Source: an uncultured Paenibacillaceae bacterium
GTDB taxonomy: Bacteria > Bacillota > Bacilli > Aneurinibacillales > Aneurinibacillaceae
NCBI GenBank assembly: GCA_937874515.1
Contig: CALNBV010000085.1
Coordinates: 1-5,786 of the forward strand
Direction of reading: 5' to 3'
DNA: 5,786 nt
The notes below the pieces were generated by a model. That model made no database searches. It was given only the letters and a program-made list of their open reading frames with translations, and was not told where the DNA came from. Below are positions 1 through 5,749 of the stretch, piece by piece (the first letter of the stretch is position 1; each line of letters starts with the position of its first letter). A program made the translations under genes and the position numbers.

Positions 1-347
1 GTATTAAATTCAAATTTCCTTCTCCGTAAAAGCTGTGCGCTTTTAAATAAAAGCCTGGCTCTACTTTCGGGTTTGGTTTTTTTCCAAAATGTAAATGCCT
101 GAAGACCTTGCTGTATGGCTTCTTCTGCTTCTGCAATACCTGCTGAAGCAGCTAATCCAATCACTTCATTTTTTTGAGATGGATTAATTGAAGTAATCCA
201 CCTTCCTGTTTTTATTCGTTTTCCTCCTAGTATTAAAGGAGTTTCACTGCCTAATTTTTTGCGAATTTGCTCAATGGCTTTTTCCATTTCCCTGCAATTT
301 TCGGGGACCGAAAACGAAGTAAATGGTTCGTTCATAAACGGAATCAT
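1..347 (-). CDS. pruA: L-glutamate gamma-semialdehyde (1-pyrroline-5-carboxylate) dehydrogenase, N-terminal part
   Basis: This is the first 115 codons of a minus-strand gene that runs off the left edge. The translation begins MIPFMNEPFTSFSVPEN and continues with LILGGKRIKTG, SINPSQKNEVIG and FWKKTKPESRARLLFKSA. This is the N-terminal signature of the Bacillus PruA/RocA aldehyde dehydrogenases, which oxidise glutamate semialdehyde/P5C to glutamate with NAD+ in proline and arginine catabolism in the cytoplasm. Only the start of the NAD-binding domain is visible; the catalytic Cys and Glu lie outside the window. The start is ATG at 347, preceded by an AAAGGGGGAA ribosome binding site with about 8 nt spacing. 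It is transcribed divergently from the MBL hydrolase. I saw no convincing promoter or sigma-54 -24/-12 element upstream. The family call is firm; whether it is rocA (arginine) or pruA/putC (proline) cannot be decided from this part. Confidence 0.93.
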   Translation of the reverse strand, partial: MIPFMNEPFTSFSVPENCREMEKAIEQIRKKLGSETPLILGGKRIKTGRWITSINPSQKNEVIGLAASAGIAEAEEAIQQGLQAFTFWKKTKPESRARLLFKSAQLLRRRKFEFN

Positions 348-423
348 TTAAAGTTCCCCCTTTTCTAAAGAATTACTACTATATTTACGAAAATAGAAAA
401 AGGGATATGCTGGGGAAGTTTGA

Positions 424-452
424 TTGAAAATTAAAATAATTAATGCTAGAAT
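424..452 (+). promoter_or_regulatory. Sigma-A promoter for the MBL hydrolase gene
   Basis: The -35 is TTGAAA (424-429) and the -10 is TAGAAT (447-452), with a 17-nt spacer and a TG at 444-445 that makes an extended -10. Transcription would start near 459, downstream of the ATG at 443. This argues that the ATG is not the translation start. Confidence 0.65.
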
Positions 453-468
453 TTTGTAAAAAAGCAAT

Positions 469-475
469 GGGGAGG
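469..475 (+). promoter_or_regulatory. Ribosome binding site that fixes the GTG start
   Basis: GGGGAGG lies 6 nt upstream of the GTG at 482. The in-frame ATG at 443 has only AT-rich sequence in front of it and no SD match. This site therefore decides the start of the MBL hydrolase. Confidence 0.75.
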
Positions 476-481
476 TACACT

Positions 482-1423
482 GTGAATCATTTATCCGTAA
501 AAGATATAGGAAATGATATTTATGAAATTACACTCATAGACGCAGCTGAAAGCGGAAGATCAACGGGCTTTTTTATTAACAGTGAAGAGAAAACCATTGT
601 AGAAGTTGGGGCAAGCGTATCTGTTCCCCGCATCCTGCAGGCCCTCGATGAATTACAAATTCCTTATGATGAAATTCGCTATGTCATTGTAACCCATATT
701 CATTTGGACCATTCCGGCGGAGCTGGTTTATTGTTACAATCATTGCCCAATGCCAAAATTATTGTCCATCCAAAGGGTGCCCGTCATCTCATTGATCCGT
801 CTAAGCTCATTGCCAGTGCCCAGCACGTTTATGGAGATAGTTTCCAGCGACTTTTTGCCCCCATTGAAGCCATTTCAGAAGAACGGGTAATTATAGCAGA
901 AGATGGAATGTCTTTAGACATAGGACAAGACCGTCCCCTGGTTTTCTACAATAGCCCTGGACATGCTTATCACCATATTGTTATTCATGACCCTAAAAGC
1001 AAAGGATTATTTTCTGGAGATGCCTTTGGTATAACCTTTCCCCTATTTGAAGAAATGGGCATTCATTATGTAGTGCCAACCTCATCACCAACTCAATTTA
1101 ATCCTGAAGCCATGGCACAAACCATTGAGAGAATGAAACCCCTGGGTATTGAGAATATTTATTTCACCCATTTTGGTGCCTGGGATCATGCTGATAAAGT
1201 GATGGACAGAATGCTAACTATGATTCCTATATACGTTGAGTTGGCAGAAAAAGCCTACAAAAATAATCCGACCTGGGAAAGCATTGCCAGTGAACTACGG
1301 AACCATTACCATACAGAATTAAAAGCAATGGGTGTACCAGATGATCATCCTTATTTTACAAGCCTTGAACTAGATACGGAATTAAATGCAAAAGGACTGC
1401 TTCACTACTTAGAAACGAGATAA
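482..1423 (+). CDS. MBL-fold metallo-hydrolase
   Basis: A 313-residue cytoplasmic metallo-beta-lactamase-fold hydrolase. Numbered from the GTG start, the motif HIHLDH gives H72, H74, D76 and H77. Further expected metal ligands are H161 (in SPGHAYHH), D180 (in FSGDAFG) and H230 (in FTHFGAWD), so a complete dinuclear metal site is present. There is no signal peptide or membrane segment. The family includes glyoxalase II-like thioesterases, lactonases and other hydrolases; nothing here identifies the substrate. The C-terminal 80 residues are mostly helical and may form a lid or dimer region (inference). The ORF extends upstream in frame to an ATG at 443, but the promoter and SD favour the GTG. 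The gene stands alone: pruA diverges from it and a terminator lies about 120 nt after its stop. Confidence 0.9.
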   Translation: MNHLSVKDIGNDIYEITLIDAAESGRSTGFFINSEEKTIVEVGASVSVPRILQALDELQIPYDEIRYVIVTHIHLDHSGGAGLLLQSLPNAKIIVHPKGARHLIDPSKLIASAQHVYGDSFQRLFAPIEAISEERVIIAEDGMSLDIGQDRPLVFYNSPGHAYHHIVIHDPKSKGLFSGDAFGITFPLFEEMGIHYVVPTSSPTQFNPEAMAQTIERMKPLGIENIYFTHFGAWDHADKVMDRMLTMIPIYVELAEKAYKNNPTWESIASELRNHYHTELKAMGVPDDHPYFTSLELDTELNAKGLLHYLETR

Positions 1424-1429
1424 AAGTAA

Positions 1430-1500
1430 AAAGTATACTCCAAATTACGGAAACTGTAACAATTGATTAACCCAAATTTAAAGGGAAACAAGTATACTTT
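1430..1500. repeat. Paired AGTATACT palindromes, 59 nt apart
   Basis: The self-complementary octamer AGTATACT occurs at 1432-1439 and 1491-1498. With flanking bases, AAAGTATACT (1430-1439) is complementary to AGTATACTTT (1491-1500). The pair can be read as two operator-like sites or as a 10-bp stem closing a loop of about 51 nt. It lies in the 3' untranslated region of the MBL gene, before the terminator. Function unknown. Confidence 0.4.
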
Positions 1501-1543
1501 AAGTAGTAACTTTACTCCTTTCAATGCTTTTTTCCCCACCTTG

Positions 1544-1582
1544 TAGACATGAAATGATTTGATTCTCATGTCTATTTTTTTT
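1544..1582 (+). terminator. Rho-independent terminator after the MBL hydrolase
   Basis: The stem TAGACATGA (1544-1552) pairs with TCATGTCTA (1566-1574) for 9 bp with a 13-nt loop, followed directly by eight T. It separates the MBL gene from the prohibitin gene. Confidence 0.8.
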
Positions 1583-1594
1583 GTAAATTTTTCT

Positions 1595-1624
1595 AGAAAC
1601 TTTTGTCCATTTTTTTCGTATAAT
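1595..1624 (+). promoter_or_regulatory. Probable sigma-A promoter for the prohibitin gene
   Basis: A perfect -10 TATAAT (1619-1624) lies 18 nt after a partial -35, TAGAAA (1595-1600; 4 of 6 consensus bases). The start site would be near 1632, about 27 nt before the ATG. The -35 is the weak part of this call. Confidence 0.5.
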
Positions 1625-1658
1625 CATGGTACAAGATGAACATTAAGGGGGGTATTTA

Positions 1659-2483
1659 ATGCTGGAATTAATTAAGAATAATGGTGTCTCTAAATTAAAT
1701 TGGAAAAAAAACATGAAGTTTATCCTGTTAGGAGTTTTTGCTCTAATCCTACTTCTTAATACCTTTACCATTGTTAGCGCTGGTTATCGTGGAGTTGTTT
1801 TACAATTAGGGGCTGTTAGTGAAAAAGTATTCGATGAAGGCATTCACGTGAAAATTCCTTTTATCGAAAGAGTGGTCCCTATTGAAGTTCGGGTACAAAA
1901 AACAGAAAGCCCTGCCACAGCAGCATCAAAGGATTTACAAAATGTAACCACCACCGTTGCCGTTAACTTCCATCTCGATCCTGTTACTGTGCATCGTTTA
2001 TATCAAAATGTGGGAATGGATTATCAACATCGCATTATTGAACCTGCCATTAGTGAATCCCTTAAAGCAACAACGGCTAAATATACTGCCGACGAATTAA
2101 TTTCCAAACGTTCTGATGTAAGCCAACAAATCAAAGAACTTCTTGCAAAGAAGTTAAGCGTTTACAATATCATTTTAGACGAAATTAACATCACTGAATT
2201 CAAATTTAGTGAAGAATATAATAAAGCCATTGAACAAAAACAGGTTGCTGAACAACAAGCCCTTAAATCCAAATTGGATTTAGAACGGATTAAAATCGAA
2301 AAAGAACAAACCATCACTCAGGCAGAAGCTGCTGCTGAAGCCCTTCGCTTACAAAAACAAGAAGTAACCCCAGAACTAATCCGTTTGCGGGAAATCGAGG
2401 CTCAAATGAAAGCCATTGAAAAATGGGACGGAAAAATGCCTACCACAACAGGTGGCGCTCTTCCCTTTTTAAACATTAAATAA
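1659..2483 (+). CDS. Prohibitin-family (SPFH/Band 7) membrane protein
   Basis: A 274-residue single-pass membrane protein of the SPFH/prohibitin superfamily. A basic N-terminus (NWKKNMK) precedes one membrane segment at about residues 20-40. The band-7 domain follows at about 40-190, with the typical SAGYRGVVLQLG and EGIHVKIPFIE motifs. A charged, Ala/Glu/Lys/Gln-rich coiled coil covers about 186-232. The C-terminus ends in KAIEKWDGKMP and GGALPF, which is characteristic of bacterial prohibitins. Family members form ring-like membrane scaffolds that organise membrane domains and often modulate proteases such as FtsH; that role is inferred from the family. No NfeD, HflK or protease partner gene is adjacent, so it appears to be a stand-alone gene. 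The ATG at 1659 has an AAGGGGGG site 6 nt upstream. Confidence 0.92.
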   Translation: MLELIKNNGVSKLNWKKNMKFILLGVFALILLLNTFTIVSAGYRGVVLQLGAVSEKVFDEGIHVKIPFIERVVPIEVRVQKTESPATAASKDLQNVTTTVAVNFHLDPVTVHRLYQNVGMDYQHRIIEPAISESLKATTAKYTADELISKRSDVSQQIKELLAKKLSVYNIILDEINITEFKFSEEYNKAIEQKQVAEQQALKSKLDLERIKIEKEQTITQAEAAAEALRLQKQEVTPELIRLREIEAQMKAIEKWDGKMPTTTGGALPFLNIK

Positions 2484-2498
2484 AGAAAACTTGGCAAT

Positions 2499-2536
2499 AA
2501 ACCCAGGTCTTTTCAACTGAAAAAGACCTGGGTTTT
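2499..2536. terminator. Bidirectional terminator between the prohibitin and sleL genes
   Basis: A perfect 15-bp stem, AAACCCAGGTCTTTT (2499-2513) with its complement at 2521-2535, closes a 7-nt loop. It ends in TTTT on the plus strand and in a short T run on the minus strand. It lies 16 nt after the prohibitin stop and just downstream of the stop of the convergent sleL gene, so it can serve both. Confidence 0.85.
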
Positions 2537-2543
2537 AATTTGA

Positions 2544-3833
2544 CTATACAATTTTATTGACTGTAAAGAGGTCTTCAAGCACTAGCCAGTTTTGTGGGAA
2601 TTCATGGCCTAATACCCAGTAACTTACCCCTTTTAAGCCGTATTTTTTGACAAGGTTAAATCGTGCTTTAATACTCCTGCCATCTTCAAACCATACAATA
2701 TGGTCTTTTCCTTCAGCATCCTTGTAAGTAAAGAAAGGCGCCTTAGCTTTCTGGTCGTATTGAATCGATGCGTTGTTGTTAAGGGCAATCTCTAATGCAG
2801 TTTGGGGGCTAATGGCCCTGGCGAACTTTCCTCCTTCTACATATGGAAGGGTCCAATCGTATCCGTAAAGGTTCACACCCATCATAATTTTTCGTGGAGG
2901 GATCTGGGTTACAGCAAATTTAATAACTTTTTCCACTTCAGGCAAAGGAGAAACGGGTCTTGGGGGACCTCCCGACCATCCCCACTCATAAGTCATAATA
3001 ATTACGAAATCAACAATACGGCCATGTGCTGCATAATCATGGGCACCATGCCATGCCCCTGTTTTAATATCGGATGTTTTCGGGGCTAAAGCTGTAGAGA
3101 CGATAATGTTGTTTTGATGCATGAAATCTGTAATTCTTCGCAAGAATTGATTATATAAATTGCGTTGTTCAGGCCGAATTCGTTCAAAGTCAATATTTAA
3201 CACGCGAAACCCTTTGGTTTTCATAACATTTAAGACATTTTGGAACAATGTATCCTGTAGTTCTTTGCTTGTTAGAATAGCACTGGCATTTTCAGGGCTG
3301 AAATTTCCTTCCGCAAAATTGGTAATAACCATTAAAGGGGCTACATTATTTTGCACTGCCGTGCGAATTATTGCTGTATCATCACGGGGTGGCACTAAAG
3401 TGGCATCCGCATTCACACGATAACTGAATACAGATAAGTAAGTAAGATGGGGTGCCACACTTTCAACAATGGGAATATCCCGATCAGGTGTACTTGGCTC
3501 AATATAAGCATTTACATCAATGTTTCCATATGCTTTCGCAAATGTAGGTATGAGAATGACCTGCCCTGGATAAACGATAAAAGGTGCGGGAATTGGATTT
3601 GAAGTGAGGATGGATTCCGGTGTTACATTAAAACGCCGGGCTATAGTATATAACGTATCACCTGCTTTTACCGTATAACGACGAATGGGAGTAGGAATAA
3701 CAAGACTTTGGCCAATGACTAAGCGGTTTGGATCAGGCCATTGGTTTACCCTGGCTATTTCATCGGGGGAAATCCCATATTTTTGTGCAATAGAAAATAA
3801 CGAGTCCCCCCGGTTAACTACATAAATATCCAG
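2544..3833 (-). CDS. sleL: SleL/YaaH-like spore cortex-lytic enzyme (2x LysM + GH18), CTG start
   Basis: A protein of about 429 residues with two N-terminal LysM repeats (about residues 4-47 and 53-96) and a GH18 domain (about 105-429). The first LysM carries GDSLFSIAQKYG and the second GDTLYTIARRF. The GH18 catalytic motif is NIDFE, with E217 as the presumed acid and D215 next to it. Other family blocks are VDFVIIMTYEWGWSGGPP, MMGVNLYGYDW, VWFEDGRSI and FPQNW near the end. Layout, length and motifs match SleL/YaaH, N-acetylglucosaminidases that cut cortex peptidoglycan fragments during germination; LysM binds glycan. There is no signal peptide, as expected for a protein assembled onto the spore from the mother cell. 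A GTG at 3458 would delete both LysM domains. The LysM frame is closed upstream by a TAA (3846-3848), and no ATG, GTG or TTG lies between that stop and 3458. A CTG at 3831-3833, 6 nt after GGAGGG, is the best start. I saw no clear sporulation promoter. Confidence 0.88.
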   Translation of the reverse strand: MDIYVVNRGDSLFSIAQKYGISPDEIARVNQWPDPNRLVIGQSLVIPTPIRRYTVKAGDTLYTIARRFNVTPESILTSNPIPAPFIVYPGQVILIPTFAKAYGNIDVNAYIEPSTPDRDIPIVESVAPHLTYLSVFSYRVNADATLVPPRDDTAIIRTAVQNNVAPLMVITNFAEGNFSPENASAILTSKELQDTLFQNVLNVMKTKGFRVLNIDFERIRPEQRNLYNQFLRRITDFMHQNNIIVSTALAPKTSDIKTGAWHGAHDYAAHGRIVDFVIIMTYEWGWSGGPPRPVSPLPEVEKVIKFAVTQIPPRKIMMGVNLYGYDWTLPYVEGGKFARAISPQTALEIALNNNASIQYDQKAKAPFFTYKDAEGKDHIVWFEDGRSIKARFNLVKKYGLKGVSYWVLGHEFPQNWLVLEDLFTVNKIV

Positions 3834-3837
3834 TTTT

Positions 3838-3847
3838 CTCCCTCCTT
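3838..3847 (-). promoter_or_regulatory. Ribosome binding site for the sleL CTG start
   Basis: On the minus strand AAGGAGGGAG is an excellent SD sequence. From the last G of GGAGGG, 6 nt lead to the CTG at 3833. Its quality and spacing argue that translation starts there although the codon is non-canonical. Confidence 0.75.
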
Positions 3848-3972
3848 ATTTTTTTGTGATTTTTATATCCATTATCCTATTCAAGATTGGGCATTTTGGG
3901 GACATTTTCATGGAGAAATCCCTCATTAATGAATCATACTAAAGACATGGCGCAAATAATTAGGAGGGAATT

Positions 3973-4239
3973 ATGATTGCATTCATCTGGTCATTAGTAG
4001 TCGGTGGATTAATCGGTTGGGTAGCCAGTCTCATTGTTGGCCGTGATATTCCTGGCGGAGTCATTGGAAATATTATTGCAGGTTTTGTAGGCGCATGGCT
4101 TGGGTCGCTTCTCCTTGGAAACTGGGGACCAATTATAGGTGGTTTTGCCATAATACCTGCCATATTAGGGGCAATTGTATTAGCGTTCATAGTAAGTCTC
4201 ATCATGCGCGCCATGGGGAAATCAAGAAGGACAACATAA
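3973..4239 (+). CDS. GlsB/YeaQ/YmgE-family membrane protein
   Basis: An 88-residue, Gly/Ile/Leu-rich integral membrane protein of the transglycosylase-associated family (Pfam Transgly_assoc; GlsB/YeaQ/YmgE). Three hydrophobic segments are visible, at about residues 2-22, 28-48 and 55-80, followed by a basic tail MGKSRRTT. The family hallmarks GGLIGWVASLIVG, the GNIIAGFVGAWLG stretch and a Gly-rich third segment are present. Members are often induced by general stress, but the biochemical role is unknown and the transglycosylase link rests only on the family name. The start is ATG at 3973 behind AGGAGGG (5-nt gap). It diverges from sleL across a 139-nt intergenic gap. I found no sigma-B-type -35/-10 pair or other clear promoter there. 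Confidence 0.9.
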   Translation: MIAFIWSLVVGGLIGWVASLIVGRDIPGGVIGNIIAGFVGAWLGSLLLGNWGPIIGGFAIIPAILGAIVLAFIVSLIMRAMGKSRRTT

Positions 4240-4291
4240 CTTCTTTTCCTAAGAAAAGTTGGCTAGCGCCAAGCATTTATTGCCCTTATAC

Positions 4292-4314
4292 TTAAGAATT
4301 TTATAAATTCTTAA
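4292..4314. repeat. AT-rich inverted repeat downstream of glsB-like gene
   Basis: A 10-bp perfect inverted repeat, TTAAGAATTT with its complement AAATTCTTAA, separated by 3 nt. A small hairpin TTGGC-TAGC-GCCAA lies just upstream at 4259-4272. Neither is followed by a T run, so these are not obvious terminators by themselves. Confidence 0.4.
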
Positions 4315-4323
4315 TGTGTAAAG

Positions 4324-4352
4324 AAAACCACTGGATCACTTCCAGTGGTTTT
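4324..4352. terminator. Bidirectional terminator between glsB-like gene and DUF3050 gene
   Basis: AAAACCACTGG (4324-4334) and CCAGTGGTTTT (4342-4352) form an 11-bp stem with a 7-nt loop. Each strand ends the stem in TTTT. It lies in the short gap between two convergent genes, 12 nt from the DUF3050 stop. Confidence 0.85.
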
Positions 4353-4364
4353 CCCATTTTAAAC

Positions 4365-5138
4365 CTATATTTGTTTTTCCTTGATTTCTTTCAATACTCC
4401 ATCCCATAATTGGATTCTGGCCTGAAGGCATTTTTGTCCAATTTCAAGGGCATTGGATACTTTTGATCCATCATCACCGCACATGTGAAGAAGTAATTCT
4501 TTAGCCAAAGGACCATGATGTTCCTCATCCACTTCTATATGGCGATTGATATAAAATAATAATCGTTCCCTTGAAGCCCCGGTATTCTTTAAGGAAATCA
4601 ATAGGGGACGAAACATATCCGGAATTAATCCTTCCCTGCCATAGAAGAAGGCAGCAGCCACTTCATACAAATCCCCCTGTTGGGCCAGATCCAGATTAAA
4701 CTTTACAAAAGACGCCGCACTGGCAGGAATAGCAGGATGATTTAAAGCTTCATCCAGACTTTTTCCCCCTTTTAAAGAACGGATAAAGGAATCAATGGGA
4801 CCTTTATCTGCTGCCACTTCTTCCATGGCTTCAAGGTAAAGCTGAAAATGACTGGAAAACCCACCCTTGCCATCAATGTCTGATTCTTCTGCGACAACAA
4901 TTTCATTAATTAAGCGTGAATAAAGAGAATTTTCATAAGGAAACCAGGGAACGGTCACCGTGGTTACAGAAGCCTGTAATCTCTTTAATAAACTCATAAA
5001 ATCCCATACGGCAAACACGTGGTGTTTCATAAAGATTTTTACTTTTTTCGGCGTATTTAACTCCTGATATATGGGATGTTTTAATAATTCTTCACGAATT
5101 GATTCTAATTTTTGAATATCTTATGTAATTGCTGGCAT
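4365..5138 (-). pseudogene. DUF3050 (heme-oxygenase-like fold) gene interrupted by TAA at codon 6
   Basis: The reading frame from the ATG at 5138 would encode 257 residues, close to the usual length of DUF3050 proteins, but codon 6 is TAA (tta at 5121-5123): M-P-A-I-T-stop-D-I-Q-K-L-E. The rest is open. It shows the family N-terminus (ELLKHPIYQEL, then KHHVFAVWDFMSLLKRLQ), PWFPYENSLYSRLINEI, AEESD and VDEEHHGP. D204, H207 and H208 of the last motif, with the upstream Glu/His residues, could be metal ligands of the heme-oxygenase-like di-iron fold (inference). No biochemical function is established for DUF3050. The next in-frame ATG (5030) would give 221 residues but lacks an SD and removes the conserved HPIY region. 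The codon-1 ATG has GGAGG 10 nt upstream. It may be a recent nonsense allele, a recoded or restarted gene, or a sequencing error. The intact frame and excellent promoter argue against old decay. Confidence 0.8.
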
Positions 5139-5193
5139 ATAACTCCATCCTCCAAATCTTTTACACATTAACCTTACTATTTATATAGGAATT

Positions 5194-5222
5194 ATTATAA
5201 ATATGCCATTAAACTGTGTCAA
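5194..5222 (-). promoter_or_regulatory. Perfect-consensus sigma-A promoter for the DUF3050 gene
   Basis: On the minus strand TTGACA (5222-5217), a 17-nt spacer and TATAAT (5199-5194) match the sigma-A consensus at all 12 positions. Transcription would start near 5187, giving a leader of about 50 nt before the ATG at 5138. The partly palindromic CTATATAAATAG just downstream of the -10 could be an operator, but the region is AT-rich. I saw nothing gene-like in the AT-rich stretch 5223-5321. Confidence 0.85.
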
Positions 5223-5321
5223 TATTTAATTTTATAATTCTTATTATTTTAGTGTGAAAAATAAAGTATAAAGAAGCCTTAGTTGCACTTATGCGGATAA
5301 GATAAAATTTATAAATTCTGC

Positions 5322-5354
5322 AAAAAAAATCGGCAGCTTTTTAGCTACCGATTT
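5322..5354 (-). terminator. Terminator of the first peptide cassette
   Basis: On the minus strand AAATCGGTAGCT, an AAAA loop and AGCTGCCGATTT form a 12-bp stem followed by a T run (eight T in total). The single C/A mismatch seen on the plus strand becomes a G-U wobble on the minus-strand RNA, so the element works on the strand of the peptide gene. Its stem is nearly identical to the terminator at 5685-5718. Confidence 0.85.
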
Positions 5355-5391
5355 GAAAGTACAGAATATAAAGTTCAAATAAGCAAATTAA

Positions 5392-5475
5392 TTACAGAAG
5401 ACCAATCCCACCTACGATCCCAAGTACTTTGCCAAGAAGGCCTGTTACGATTCCTAATAAGCTACCAAATAACAT
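5392..5475 (-). CDS. 27-aa glycine-rich hydrophobic micropeptide (copy 1)
   Basis: A 27-codon gene with an excellent ribosome binding site: GGAGGT, 6 nt, then ATG at 5475. The peptide begins MLFGSLLGIVTG and ends VGGIGLL. It has 8 Gly, one Lys (K16), no acidic residue and otherwise almost only Leu, Ile and Val. The glycines at 4, 8, 12 and at 15, 19, 23 make two GxxxGxxxG series, the spacing used for tight helix packing in membranes. LLGIVTG (6-12) and VLGIVGG (17-23) look like an internal repeat. There is no signal peptide; the whole peptide is a likely membrane helix. A terminator follows about 40 nt downstream, and a second copy lies upstream. That the gene is real is supported by the SD, the terminator and the conserved second copy. 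I do not recognise the family. A type I toxin-like, modulin-like or small membrane protein role is possible, and none is shown. Confidence 0.75.
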   Translation of the reverse strand: MLFGSLLGIVTGLLGKVLGIVGGIGLL

Positions 5476-5645
5476 GCGTTCACCTCCATGATGTGTGTGC
5501 CTTGAGCCAGGCAGCCTGTTGACTTCCCCCGGTCGAAGGGATGTACTGAGAACCACCTTGCTATTTGCTTGTTTACATAACTATAGACGAAGGTTTCATT
5601 TTTTTGTTGCGGTTTTTTCGACATTTTTCGCAGGTACATTTTTCC
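5476..5645 (-). promoter_or_regulatory. Long, potentially structured leader of micropeptide copy 1
   Basis: From the predicted start near 5645 to the ATG is about 170 nt, very long for an 84-nt gene. Several helices can form in the minus-strand RNA. ACCUU (5594-5590) pairs with AAGGU (5559-5555) around a CUAU/AUAG stem. AUGUACCUG (5639-5631) pairs with CAGUACAU (5548-5541), leaving one bulged base. CUUC/GAAG closes at 5538-5523. Two hairpins near the start codon exclude each other: UGCCU/AGGCA (5513-5498) and CAGG/CCUG (5518-5508). ACCUUC (5594-5589) could instead pair with the SD GGAGGU (5487-5482). It matches no riboswitch class I know, so a regulatory RNA role is inference. Confidence 0.4.
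5617..5623 (-). promoter_or_regulatory. Spo0A-box-like site
   Basis: TGTCGAA on the minus strand matches the 0A-box core TGNCGAA exactly, about 22-28 nt downstream of the predicted start of the micropeptide transcript. A bound protein there would more likely repress. A 7-bp match can occur by chance. Confidence 0.25.
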
Positions 5646-5651
5646 TGACTA

Positions 5652-5681
5652 ATTATATAAATAATAAAGCAATACTAACAA
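5652..5681 (-). promoter_or_regulatory. Putative sigma-A promoter of micropeptide copy 1
   Basis: On the minus strand TTGTTA (5681-5676; 4 of 6 consensus bases), an 18-nt spacer and a perfect TATAAT (5657-5652) form the best promoter upstream of the peptide. It begins directly after the terminator of the upstream cassette, which fits an independent transcription unit. Confidence 0.55.
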
Positions 5682-5684
5682 ATT

Positions 5685-5718
5685 AAAAAATCGGTAGCCT
5701 GGTTGCTACCGATTTTTT
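5685..5718. terminator. Terminator of the upstream (second) peptide cassette
   Basis: A perfect 14-bp stem, AAAAAATCGGTAGC (5685-5698) with its complement at 5705-5718, closes a 6-nt loop. T runs on both strands make it formally bidirectional. Its position, about 32 nt after the stop of peptide copy 2 on the minus strand, assigns it to that gene. The stem core ATCGGTAGC is shared with the terminator of copy 1. Confidence 0.85.
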
Positions 5719-5749
5719 AAATCAATATTAAATTTATAATAACAAATTA

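Noticed and set aside
361..420. Promoter or sigma-54 site for pruA on the minus strand
   Set aside because: No pair of -35/-10 elements and no GG-N10-GC type -24/-12 element fits well.
2802..3423. Plus-strand ORFs of 95 and 87 codons opposite sleL
   Set aside because: They are antisense to a well-supported GH18 domain and show no protein-family features.
3960..4295. ORFs of 84 (minus) and 66 (plus) codons over the glsB-like gene
   Set aside because: They overlap a clear membrane-protein gene with its own SD; their compositions look like shadow frames.
5283..5308. Possible plus-strand promoter (TTGCAC/TAAAAT) for an antisense RNA to the micropeptide, as in type I toxin-antitoxin pairs
   Set aside because: The spacer is 14 nt, too short, and no second hairpin or terminator supports an antisense transcript. 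A type I antitoxin is therefore not shown.
5454..5639. 61-codon minus-strand ORF covering the micropeptide leader
   Set aside because: Its ATG would lie only about 6 nt from the predicted transcript start, its SD (AGGA) is weak, and it runs past the micropeptide start in another frame. It looks like an open frame within a leader. Translation coupling was considered but has no support.
5495..5686. 63-codon plus-strand ORF antisense to the leader
   Set aside because: No SD and no family features; it lies wholly opposite the promoter and leader of the micropeptide.
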